From NCBI RefSeq assembly GCF_000224145.3, contig NC_020170.2:2413589-2477588 (forward strand): DNA of 64,000 bases. The letters are read 5' to 3'. The DNA comes from Ciona intestinalis. Lineage: Eukaryota > Chordata > Ascidiacea > Phlebobranchia > Cionidae. Positions 1-13,600 of the stretch are shown here, piece by piece (the first letter of the stretch is position 1; each line of letters opens with the position of its first letter). A program made the translations under genes and the position numbers. The notes beneath the pieces were generated by a model, which had not been told where the DNA came from, ran no database searches, and saw nothing but the letters and a program-made list of their open reading frames with translations.

Positions 1-33
1 AATTGTTAAAAAAGAATGAACCACAACACTTAC

Positions 34-1681
34 TGTGAAGGGAAATGGTTCTTTCCAAAGCCAACAAATAAAAATGCTGCCAACTTTACAGTTTCATCAA
101 AATGGAACTTTGAGAGTTTGTGTGTACCCCCTTCACCATAGAAGAGTTTTCCAGTAATGTAGTCATCAAGCATCTATAAGCAAAATACATAAGTTTAGAT
201 CCTACAGCATTTTCTATATAAGTGTGGTCTACCTCAGAGCCTAGGCCTAATTTGGCCATTACAGAGCTCATCGAATATAGTTAAAAGTAGTCACTTCTAA
301 TCCTAAAGGCATGATGAATGAAACATTTTTGTGTTAAAAATAGTTTCAAGTGTTAAAAATAGTTTCAACTTTAAAAAAATAGGTAAAAAATAGAAAAAAG
401 AAAATTCTCTCACTTGATTAAAGAAGAAGGTAATGAGAGATGGATTCTCGAAGCTGATTGGTTCAGCCCAAATCACTCGTTGTATCATGATGAAAAAACC
501 AAGTTTCCTGTACGTCATATCAGAGTTGACATCCATCACAAAAGTGTCAGGTTGAAGTGGTATGATTTCACCAGCTGGGGAATGTTTAAAATGTTATTTT
601 AAATCGGAATCATTAAACTATCCTATGTATATAATGAAGCCGAATTTAAATCTAAATCGTAATTTTAACAGAAGGTGTAGGCTGCAGAGTTTACTATTTT
701 CAGTGATTGAAATAACAAAAGAACAGCCTTGTAAATGTTGTTTCGAAATTGTTAACATTGGAAAGTGAANNNNNNNNNNNNNNNNNNNNNNNNNNNNNNN
801 NNNNNNNNNNNNNNNNNNNCTAAATTGTAATTTTAACATAAGGTGTAGATTCTAGAGTTACTATTTNTTAGTAATAGAAATAACAAAACAACAGCATTGT
901 TTGTGAATGTTGTTTAGAAATTGTTTAAATTTCGAAAGTGAAATTGGACTCTGTAATATTCAAACTAATAAAAACATTTTAATGGAAATTTATTTTGGTG
1001 ATAAAGCATGTTTTTTTACCTTTGTTTGCTTCCATGACAAATAAGAAAGCTCCAAATTCATTCAGTTCTCGTTGGTCAGTTATTCCAAACTCACGACCCA
1101 GGCATTCAATTACTTGCTTTACAACCTAAATTTTTTAAAAATTACTAAAGGTATCATGCAAATATTTTCGTAATGTAGAATTACCAGTTAAATAAATGGA
1201 AAAACTTACAGTGGTTGTGTTCACTTTGAACTCCCACTTTATTCTTCCAGGTAGAATAAAGATCTGCTCAAATGAGGTGCTACCAATCTGCAGGGAAAAA
1301 CAGTGCAGGTAAAAGTGGAGGTATAGTAACAAATATTATGCAATGTCATGCTTCTTACCCATTAAAATAGACCCAAAATTAGTTATTCTACAACTGTCAA
1401 GCACTGTTACACACAATACAGAACCTTAAGTTTAACTTGGTATCAAAACAATCACTCAAAAATTGGCAACTCGTACTTGGCAACTCGTAAGTTGGCACGA
1501 AGTGTATGAATACCCGTGTTATAACAACTGATGTTTCCGGCCACGCGAGGATAAAGTAATTTTCATTCATTTATTTATTCACTCACAGATATAGCTTGAA
1601 TTTCCACCTCAGTTGGAGGGTGTCTTCTTCCACCGTAGTTTAATGTTTGCTGAAGGTTAACGAGTGTAACAGCAGCAGGGT
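34..1681 (-). CDS. Myosin XV-like: second FERM domain, start
   Basis: Exons 1587-1681, 1210-1287, 1020-1125, 414-574 and 34-173 join in phase 0/0/1/0. They encode the F1 lobe (LNYGGRRHPPTEVE, EQIFILPGRIKWEF, REFGITDQRELNEFGAF) and part of F2 (QRVIWAEPISFENPS, LAAFLFVGFGKNHFP). The last visible donor is at 33/32 (CA/GTAAGTG), so the gene continues past the left edge. A 50-N gap (770-819) lies in the intron between exons 414-574 and 1020-1125. Confidence 0.75.
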
Positions 1682-4600
1682 CTGAATTTAAAATTTATAT
1701 TTTGTGAACTAGTAAAGATTTTTCAACACATACACATTGTGGAATGGAAACTGTATTATGTATATACTCGAACTAAGCAGTCTAAGGTTTATATGAATGA
1801 ATGAATGAATGAATGAATAAATGAATGTTTATATAAATAGCAGTTATGATTATGTCCTGCTATAATACAGATAACTTAAAAATAAAATACTATATTCATT
1901 GCATGATTAATGATCTATATACACACAAATGCTGTGCATCTGTCAGTACAAACAGAAAATATATAGAACCTCTGCCATATACGTATGAATGAAAAAAATG
2001 TCTCAAAATGAAATTATAAAAACTGTTTCTTATACTTGCTGTTTCAGATTCTGAACACTTTTGGTTGAGATGAGCAAGAAAATGTGGAAGCAGAACTTTT
2101 GTTGGGCGGAAATAAGCAGTGAAAAATGCCAACAGCCTCCATGCTCTTTCTGCGCTATCCCTATAGGGGACAAAATGTGTAAGCTGACAAATAAAATAAG
2201 GATATAGCAAAAGTAACAAACTGTTCAAAATACTGATTTTGTTATGGTATGTTTTAACACAAAATAAAAAAAGATTTTTAGGAAAAATTTTGTTTGAAAT
2301 ATTGATAAAAAAATGATGAAAGTTTGAAATATTGGTGATTATATTTTGACTGTAATAGTTAAAACACAGCAACAATTAGTTTAAACAGTTAGGATATTCT
2401 TGTACTTACTGGCGTTTGTTTCTATTTGTTTGCCTGACAATTTGCACATACACCTCATCAGACATAGGCAAGTTTTTGCGAACCACTGCTAACACTTTGA
2501 TAATGTTTGTGTAGTCGTTTTGACCTTTTCCAATCACATCTCGGCAAAACACAAGAATAGCTAAAAAGGTGTTAAAATGAATTAATTTCAAACAAAAATA
2601 AAATAAATTTTTGCAAGACATTGATAAGGTCTCTTGGGTTTACGGATTGCAGTGACTTTTGCTGATGATAAATCAAACAAAAAAACGTTATTAAAAAACA
2701 AAATTTAAAACTAAAATTTTTAATATAATTTTTAAAAGTATTAAAACATGTGTTAATTTCCCTTTTAGAAATAAACAAAGGTGTGAAAAGTATATCTTTA
2801 TTATTTTCCCTATAACATACCATTGAATGTAAGTACAGCTAACTCTTCGTTAGTTTTGTTGTCATAACTGATCAAAGAACTTTTCAGTGGTTTCTGTAAT
2901 AAAAATAGCATTACTGAATACAGTTATTTTATTTATAGTATTAGTAATGCTACAATGTTTAAAATATGTAAATAAAAACAGGTATATAATTTTTTTTGCA
3001 CCCACAACTGCAAACCTTTGTATGTTGAAGAAGTTTATCAACTTTATTGCTTTTTTTAAAATAATCGAGAGCAAATCTTCGAATGGAATATTCTCTTCCA
3101 TCATCTGGAGGTTGCTGGATTTCAAAAGAGCTGTCTGAACGACTGGGTCGATGCCTTGAAACAATTTCTTCTTGCTCTTCATCCTTTTAAAGTTGATTTT
3201 ACACGATTTAAATTGGCTCCCTGGCACAGTGGTTTTAAATTCGGGGCTAGATGCTGCTACTATTGTAGTGTATGTAATCTTGGGCAGGACACTTAACACC
3301 AATTGCTCTAACCAAGAGGTAATTATGTGTTCTCCAAATTGTTGGTCATACATAAAAAGTGTCAACTAGGTGAATGAAACAGAACACCTGTGTTGTAACA
3401 AATACCATGCCTTACCACAAGGATAAATAATCCACATTCATATATTGCGATTTTCCTAGGACAGTTTTCTGAATTTAATTTCATAAATTATCTACACATA
3501 CATTTTGTATACTTTCTCCCAAACAGTCTATTAAAACAAATTAAAAATTTTACCTCTTCTTCCTCATCTGAGTGCTGGATTGGAGGGAGGACTGGGATTG
3601 GTCTTCCAGGAGAAACAAGGACTTCTTGCTGAGGAGCACCCTTCATGAATAAGAGGATAAAATTCTTCATTGACTTCACTTTCCTGGATAAAATATAATT
3701 TTTTTTCTGAATTGGATAATTTTTCGTGAATAACATATTATAAATATATTATTTTAAAAAAATGAGAAAAAATCAATTGTTATACGAAACACAACAGTTT
3801 TTAGCATATTTAAAACTTTTCTTTTGCTTTGTCAAACTAGAATGCAGAACACATTACTGGGTTTCCTTTTAACACCCAACAATTTTGGCACAAAGCAGCT
3901 GTTGGGTAGTAACAACTTATATTAAAATTCCAAACCAATAAAAATTTTAATATTTTTTTCGTATAGTAATGCGTTAAACATCATCTTAGATATGTTGGTA
4001 TAAAACTAGGTAATTGGTTCTTATAGATAAGATCTCACTCACTTTGACTGTAATGTAAGGACCCCATGCTTAGAAGTAATGACCAATGCATTACTTGACT
4101 TCAGGTTGACAGTTTTAACATCAGTAAACTTAAGACTTTCTTCACATTTCCATTTGTTTGATTCTAAAAACAACAGAAACATAAAAATATGAAAATTAAT
4201 AATATGTTGCTTTTAGAATTTATATTCTTATGAGTGGACAGTTCACTAAAACAACTTAAATAAACAAAAAATGTTTCAAGATCTATTTGTGACAATCCAG
4301 TGTTAACCAAACAAGCAGTTTTGGAGGTTTGTAAATTACAGTTACAATATTGCACGGTTTTAAAATGGTTTAGTCACTATTGCATTTTGTAAATTACCCA
4401 GCTACTAAATATATACATTACATTCCCTATGGTAGTTGGCAATAACAGATTTTGAAACTATATCTCAGTTATTAGATGGAAAACATGTTTTAAACGGTAC
4501 AGTTTTCAAAATAATATTTAGGTAGGAACATTCTATATATATCATTTATTCACTTCAAAACATGTTCATCATTAATTCCTTTGTGGCAAAACTTAATCTT

Positions 4601-7600
4601 AGAACACTTGTGGTAAAGTATAGAACCTTTTTGCGGCAGATAACAATGTTTAAATGTAAATATTGGCAAAGCCACCTTAACCTTGAGGTTGTAAAGTTGT
4701 TTATGAGAACAAATGGTGCCAAGAAAACTAATTTAATTTTATATTACCCCCTATGTTTTCATTACAAATTTCATTCAATTTAATTTTATATGTTGTGTGT
4801 AAAAAAGATGGTAAAAGGTTAACATTACCGATTAGTTTCATTGAAGCAACATTACATCTTAAAATGTGCCCGTTAAAACTTTACATTTACCATTGCTATG
4901 AAACTTTTGTTTCAATTTTAAACTGTACAAAAGTTCTTCAATACAGGAAATTTGTATTTTACAAAAATACAGGTTTGTAAAAGACATAATTTTACAGAAG
5001 AAATTGCAAACTTGTGAAATTTACTTCTAGGTCCAAATTGCCAAATAAATATACTTAAAAAATAAAAAAGGCCTTGTTTGGTCACCTGTTTCTTTTAACA
5101 AATGAATTCCTGACTTTCCAACACTGAGCAAAGTACATTTCATAAGATGTTTATGAGAGGGAGAGGAAACTTCAAGAACCTGAATTTAGAATATTAATTT
5201 AAACTTTGTTGAACATACTGCATACACAAGGCTTGTTTGAATGAGCTGATATATGAGTTGAAGTTATCGAGTTTGCTGTTTAATATTAACTTTGCAGCAG
5301 ACAACCTGACTGTGGGTTTGAGGTGTAAACATAAAGTATTTTTGGAATTCGATATATCAAACCAACAATTTAGGGGCATAAAACACAGTTTTTGGTTTGT
5401 ATTAATATAAACAAGACAGCCCATATATATATGACATTATTATCGTAGTTTTTAAATGTTTTGTTTTAAAACTAAAACCATCTTTAGTGATATCAGAAAT
5501 AAAAATGGATGCTAAAATATAAACTTTTTATGATGTACTTATCATGTACAGCATGGTTTTTTAAACTGTAATAAGTGTGCTGAAAAAACTATTATTTAAC
5601 AATAGTTTATGGAAAAGTTTCATTATGTTTTTATAAAATTATATAAAAAAAAACATTTTTTAAAATCTCTAGTGTGCTATAAACATAAAAAATTAGGAAC
5701 TACTATTGCCTGTCAACATGCACAAACAAAATACATTACCTTAATCCGAATTATTCTTGAGAAATAAATTTTCCATGTGTTAATGGCGGTAGCAACGAAT
5801 TTCTTTTTTACAGCTGTCGAGCTTCTTTCATTTGGAAGAGATTTTGGTTTTTCAGACGGTAATATTCTTGGTGAGCCTCGTTGTATGTCTTTCTGAATCT
5901 GTACATGATGAAATGGTTGAATTAATGTACAGAGATAAAAGATAGTGGATGCTAAAAGTAAAAAATAAATGCAAAACTGTTACAAACTTTAAATGGCTTG
6001 ATATTTTATCTTCAGTTAAGTAAAAATGATCGGAAAATTTTACAAAAGTGAAAAATAAAAAGTAGTTATATTTTTACAAGAGAAAATAAAACATTTCAAT
6101 AAAATCAAAAAAATACTTGTATAAACAGAAGGTGAACAACAACTGCACTGTCGAATGCTTCTTTTGGAAGAAAATACTCTTTCCGGACCATTAGTTTCCA
6201 GTCTACATTGCGATATATTGCAACTGGATTGTGTTTTGTTGAATGTTGAGTTGTGTGACAGTCAGTATCCAAACCTAAAATAAATTGTTTGATGGAATTC
6301 TTACAAACTTCAGATGAAATTAATTGTTTTAAAATAAAATCTAAACATAAATTATTTTTGTTTGCTTTTTAGAATGCTCTAGCTTTTTTTTAGGCTTCAC
6401 CAAGCACACTCTTGAATTTATATTTTACAGTAAGTGTTATGTACACTGAATTCACATAAAACAAATAGGCATATATTGACTGTTTCATTACTAAACCAAC
6501 TTTGAAGTGCTTACGTGCTGCAAGCATTTTTGCCTGTTTCTTTTGAGACAGATTTGAAGTATTTCTCATTACTGAAGTTTTACGAGATGGTTCCAATATT
6601 TTAGGCGCTGCCACAGTCGATGGACGAGCCACAGGAACATACTGTCAAACCATGTTTACAACTTTTTAAAATAATAAAAAAAACATTTTACATTCAATTT
6701 TAAAAATAATAAGTTTTTTTCAATTTATTTTCTAAAAACATTATTTTTTTTACAAATTACCAAGTCAGGAGTATTTATAAATACATACATGCATACAACA
6801 CACAAAGATGGAATATTGCGACAATTTTTTGAACTTACCTGTTTTGGTGTCTTATCATAATGTTGCCTCCTCAGCATCACGTCATCTAGTCTTCTCTGAT
6901 TAAGATCTTCATCTTCCTAAAAAAAAGATTAAATTAATTTTTGAATTTACACTATTGGTCGCATTTTTTCAGAGATTTATTTGGCTATGTATGGCAACAA
7001 TAGCGAACATGTGTGTTCTATATCAGAGACCTTATGACTACTTATGAGTTTATAAGTTAATGAGTAATGTATGTACTTGTAGTGATTATTTAAAAGGGAA
7101 TTTTTTTTTATTATATGGCTGGCAATTGGGACAACCCATTAGAGACTACTGGGCTGAAAAATAGTTGTTAAGTCTATTTCCCAAGGACACAAATGCCCAT
7201 ACCCAAAACCTCTAAGCTGCAGGCAAGCATGCTAACTACTTTTCTGTAAGGTCGGAAATGTTGAACTTACTTCACTGTGTGAAGATATGGACGGTGAAGG
7301 AGTTGGTTTGTTCACTTTCGCGTAAACGGCTTCGTTCTTCTTTTCTGCCTGCTATAAAAATGGAAATTATCAGTACATTTTAATAAAAAAAGAAAATTGC
7401 TACTGATTTGAATAAAAATTAGTTTGGTTTCTTTCTAACCAAAAACATTACAAGACTAATTTGCAGGCTACTAAACCAAGGATAGACTTTGTAACACAAT
7501 ACAAGTCTTGGCCTTTTGAAAATATTATGTATAACAATTAAACTATATTAAGTCTCAAACCTGTTCCTGTCGATTTTTCTTGGACATCAGAGCAAGCATT

Positions 7601-10600
7601 AACGCTTTTTTATGTGTGTTGTCATCATCTGAATCCTCGGGCTGAAATATAAATTAAATTAGAACAGGAAAAAGGAAAAATACAAAAAAACTCAACTGAT
7701 TTTGGTTTTGGATCAATGACTTTTTTAGGTTCCGTCTTTTTGACGGGATCTTCATTGTTTGCACCTTCATATATGTCAAATTTCTGCAAAGAAAATACAC
7801 CAAATATCTGTGTTTACAAACCAAAACTTTCTTTATGTATCTAAAAATTTCTGCAAAGAGTCCATTAGTTATAAAAACAAAAAGAGTTAAATGTAAACAG
7901 AAAATAGGAACGTATATCGGAATAAGCAGAATAATTTTAAACTTAAAACATAACAGAAACATATAATATTATTTATCTCTTTGAGTAAGGTAACAGACTA
8001 ACTTAAACGGCTTACTAAAACGGAGAAGAGAAAGAAATTGGCAGCAAAACGATAAAAACTCAAAAAAACAAATAAAATTTGTCAATTTTTTTCATTTATA
8101 TTATAACTTGTGTGAAAAAACTAACCTTGCCAAGAAATGCATTTTTCCTTGGTGGTTGTAGGGGTTGTTTTTCTTCAGGTGGAGCCAATGACTTAAGAAG
8201 AAAATATTTCTGCTTCTCTGCAAACGACATCTTAACAGTTCCTTTTGGATCCCTGATATCATCCAACTGTATGAAATTTTTAATAAGTTACCGTTCTCTT
8301 TGGCAATGCGCTTCTAAACTTGTAGCTAATTCAAGACACAGAAAATAATTTATTTATGCAGAAGTAAAACAATTTTTTTTTATAAAATAAAATCCGTATG
8401 TTATAAAATCTACTGTTTATAACATTTTGCATTATTGCTTGTAAGAATTTTTAAAACTGGGAAATATCAGATAAACGATTACAAAATGTAAAAGTAAAAT
8501 CTCACCTCTTTAAGCAGATCTTTGCTTGGTGGTTTTGGTGGTTCTGTTGGGTACCTGAGAAAATAACATTCTCATAATCAATATTTCCATTAATTAATTT
8601 CTTTTGAAGATTTCTAATAATGCTGCTTTTTTTAAATAGTTTCCATATACTATAAAGTATGGACCATGTTACCTTTTGACTTCCCTCTTTTTTGGTTCGG
8701 GTGATGCAGTTTCCACTTTTTCAACAGGAGGTTTAAAAGATTTTGGAGATTTAGGGGATTTAGGGCTTGTTGGGGGTGTGGGGGGCTTGGGTATTTCCTC
8801 TGTTTTTTCTAACTTTTTAATCCTATCCTTAAAGGAAGAGGACTTAACTTCATTGACAACAGGAGAACGGGACCTATATCTTGGAGATGGAGATCGGCGC
8901 CTGTAATTTTCCTGCAGGTGTAAATTAAGTTAATAAAACTGTTTTGATAATTTTGTAGCGTTTACAAACTTTTTTCTGCTTTTCGCTTGTTTTCTTTATC
9001 AGGTCTGTAAGTGCAGCTTGTTGAACCTGGTCATAAATATTGCATAATTTTAGAAAGATTTTATTTCAATTGTTAATAAAAAGTGACTGACCATGTTTTG
9101 TTGCACCATCATCTGCATTTGTTGTTGCATTAACATTTGCTGCTGAGTTGATGGGTCCAGACTAGATGACATGGCACTTATGGAGGATGGAAACATTCCT
9201 GGCTGCATCGAAGACATTGGTTGTTGCATCATTGGCTGTGACATCATAGGTTGTGACATCATAGGTTGTGACATCATCGGTTGTTGCATCATTGGTTGTT
9301 GCATCATCGGCTGTTGCATCATCGGTTGGACATCATCGGCTGTTGCATCATCGGCTGTTGCATCATCGGCTGTGACATCATCGGCTGTTGCATCATTGGC
9401 TGTTGCATCATTGGCTGTTGCATCATAGGTTGTTGCATCATTGGGTTCATGTTTCCTAAAGTATCCAATCATATAACACAAAAAGACAGCAAAACATTCC
9501 CAAAATCTTATAAAATTTGTTATTTAAAAAAAAAATCAGTTTTTCCTACTAATGGTAAACGTTTTGGGGGACTATGAGATTGTTGGGTATATATAGCTCT
9601 TATAGACTACATTTTCCATGATATTTTACCTCTCATCATAGATCCACCTCCTTTTAACCTCTTGTTTATATTAGAAGCAGATTGATCCATGGAAGGTCGG
9701 TGGATTGAGGAGTCCTAAAAAGAAATATTATTTCATCACACCTACTTTTCTGTACCATCATTTGAAATATTGATCCAGTTAAAATATTCTTTCTAAAATG
9801 CATATTTATTTATTTTACTTATCGGTATTTGAAATTAATATATTTCAGGTTTCTTAAAAAGTCTTTCATTCAAACTTACATATTACTGTAGACTGACACA
9901 TATGTTTAATTTTTTTATTTAATGTTTATAAGAATGTTTACAATCATGAGTAAAAAAATTGGTGCCAACTCTTAAATAATGTGAGCAGATTTAATATGAA
10001 GTTTTAGTTTCTGTTTTGTATATTAATTTATTAATTTGTTTTAATTAATCTTCGAGTTGCAATTGTATCTGTATGTATTTTTTACTTATCTATAAATAGT
10101 CTTTTATTTTAAGCATATTTTAACAACTGTTGTTTTAGCGTAAATCCCCATCTCTTTATTATTTTTGTTGCCACGGTCTTTGTTTTTATGATCAAGAAGA
10201 AAAATTTATGTTATGTCAAATAACATTTATTGGTCCATTTGTCATATACTTAAAATTTATTAGGAAACCTTCAATTTGAAACATATTTTTATTTCCTTTT
10301 ATATAAACAGTGCAGTGGGCACAAAAATGTTGTACAGTGAATTTTTTAGATAACAAAGTTTAAAGCTTTTGTCATTAAGCACTTTGTGAGCGTAGTTGCG
10401 TCAAAAATCAAACAAAATGTGACAAATTGCTTTAACTTCAATATTTGCACGCATAGTTAATGTTTAATTCTTAACATCCTGCAAACAGTACTTGATATAT
10501 TACTTACTCGATGAGTTTGGACAAATTTTAAGTTTGGCGGACCAAACGAGAAATTGCTGTTTGTAGCTGGTGGGGTGGGTTCTGTGAAATATTAAAAAAT

Positions 10601-13600
10601 GATTAATTACATTTAAGAGAATTATATAGCCGATGAAAACTGTACATAGAAATGTTGAGTACACGTGAATGATTAAATTGTTGTGTACTAGGCAGTCATT
10701 CAATATGACATGTTTACTTAATTATGTCGCAATTAAAGATGTGTTTTGCCATGTCAACTTTACAATACTACTATTACAGAAACATTGTAAAAAAAGTTTT
10801 GTTATTGCCAAATACCAAATACCATGTTTTGAAAATGTTGGAAAAACAGTTAGTTACACATCGGTTTATACAGATTTTTGTTCACTTATTGTTTTACCTA
10901 TGTTGATTAATGATTTTATATTTAGGTAATTACAAATGAAAAAATGCTATAGAATCACTAACTCTCACTGGAAAATTATTAGCACAGCTGAAATTGATAA
11001 ACACATCGAAGGCAAATGTTACATCGTCACATATATATATACTAACAAATTAACACAACATCATCAAGTATGGTTTTTTACAAAAATTAAATTTACCATG
11101 AAAACTTCTGTCGTGAAAAACTGAATCACTTCGGTAGCTCCTGCTACTTGGAGGAGGGGATCCAATACTCTCAACTTCATCTTCTTCCTCTTCTTCATAA
11201 CTGCCATTTAACTCCTCCTCATTTAATGTATACCTGAACAAAATGTTTTTTTGTTTTGAATGTAACTTACTTTATCCTCGCGTGGCTGAAAAACAACAGT
11301 CTTTATAACACTGTTTCCTACACCTTGTACTAGCTTTGAGTTACCAGGTATGTTACTTTGTGGGCAATTATTCTTTTTTAATTTTATCATTTTTTTAGGA
11401 TGCTGGTAATTTGGACACAACTCACTTACATAGTAGTGACCAGCCTTGAACCAATTATCACTGAATTACAGGCAGGTGCGCTAACCACTTTGCCACACCG
11501 GATTTCACCGGATTTCATAACAAAAAAAGTTAGGACTAAAAATGAAAAAAAAAATAAGATGATTATATTTTGTGTAGAAGTTATTGAATAAAAGCCCAAC
11601 AGTACTTAACATATCACATATTAAACAGCAGGCTACACTATAACAAAAAATGGTTTGTGTCTACTAAAATTTAAAAAAATAATAACAGTCTGTTAGCAAA
11701 TTAACCTTATAATAAGTTGTGGTCTGTTTAAAATATAACAACTTTTTTTTGTCATAAATACAGGTATTTTAATTTTTTATATAAAAAGAATTACACACTG
11801 GCCATAGCTGAGAATGGTTTGGTTCTTTGCCACAATCTGCTGATGAATCTCCGGGTTTAACTCAATGTTAGAGACAAGGTCCATGACATAATCATCACCA
11901 CTTTCTTCATGTATAAAACCATCATTGTATTGAATTGCCAATGTCCATCCTTTCATGGCAGGTAAACCTCTAAAAAATAATTGATACAAATGTTTAATAA
12001 GTTTATTTAAAAAAATAATATTCACCAAAATAGTTACATTTAGGTAATTTGTAAGCAGGCATGAGGTGTGTGAAACAGAACACTCATGTTATATTCATTT
12101 ATTCAAACTATTTATTAATGGCAGATAACAGACTATATCATAAGAAATCAGAGTTCCATTGCTCATTAAATCAATATGCAGGAGCAAAAACATTGAAACA
12201 GTATAAAATAGTTACTTTTATGTCTGAGATAGTAAATATTCACACAGGTTTTACATTAAATATTTTTTACAATTTAATCTGTAAACCTACAATACTTTTT
12301 TTTAATTTCTTGCAACATAATTTATTTAATTATTAACAACAATATTCTGCTATCAAGTGAACAAATAAAATATCATTGTTTACTTTAAAATGGTGACATT
12401 TGTGACAATTACCATTTGCATGCAAGGTTCAGCTAAAAAACAAATACCTACTTTTACTTCTAATTTAAAGTGCATATAGTTAACCAATAAACAAATACAA
12501 CTGACATACTTTGTACTCAAAGTCCTGTGAGCGAGATCCCCTGCTGTGCTCCAAGAATCAACTCCAATAATAACTGAAGTGTCTAAAAAAAGTTTATTAT
12601 AAATTTATTATATAAAGACCAAGTGTACTGGGCAAGATATATCCAATAAAAACTGAAGTGTCTAAAAAAAGTTTATTATGGTTTATTATATAAAGGCCAA
12701 GTGTATTAAAGACTCTGAACAGCAATAACTCAAACCCAGTGGTCACTAAAGCTTAACCAAATTGTCAGTCATACAAAAAAACAATCACCCACAAAGTTAC
12801 ATGCATGGTAACTCCTTAGCCGCACAGTACACTTACCATCAGAGCAGCAAACTTCTAATGCCATCTTATAGCAGTTATTATTTGCCTCCCACTCCAACAC
12901 TGATGGTGGGAAAGATCGCATCAAAGTTACTTCCGTGTGAACGGGGGATTGAAGAAGTTTTGTTTGAAAATGTCCTTTGTAATAATCATTTGACTGGTCC
13001 GAGACATACCTGGTTCAAAATAAAGGTTTAAAACAGGTGTGGTTCCTTGGTAATTTAAAGATAAACACTCAAATAAAGTGTGTTTATGTCATTATTCAGT
13101 AAAATTAAACATTACAGTATTTGCTTAAGGCCTTGAGGAGCTAGAATAAGGTTTATTCTCGTTTATTTGTATTTCTATGCCTTATACTTTATGAACCTGT
13201 GTGGTAATAATGATTGAGAGATTTCAAAAGCAGTGACTTTATTGGTTAAAATAAAAAATAAACTTTTAATGTGAAAATTCAATACAAGTTTTATTTTATA
13301 TTCAGTTAAATATAGGTCTAAAAACTTTAAGGCTAAGCTACATAATACATTTCTGGTGCATTAAATTTCTGATAATACATTCCTGGTGTATTAAAACACA
13401 AGATGCATTAAAAATTTAAAACACAGTACATACTAATACCCTTTTTGCATGGTAAAAAGTTAATGCGAATAACGATCCGCATTAACTCGTCATATGATAA
13501 CTTGCTAACCGCGTTATTTTGCATGGTCATTGGTTTATGCGCGTATCAACATTGAGTAAGCTTATTTTAGCGCAATATTGTTAAACCTAGTTTATAAAAT

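Noticed and set aside
1896-2375. 159-residue minus-strand ORF read as a single gene
   Set aside because: Only the part 2036-2160 is coding (second MyTH4 of the myosin-like gene); the rest is intron read-through on both sides.
9171-9577. Plus-strand frames with CCIIGCDIIG or HHWLLHH repeats as a novel repeat protein
   Set aside because: They are antisense shadows of the 15-base coding minisatellite in exon 9092-9455.
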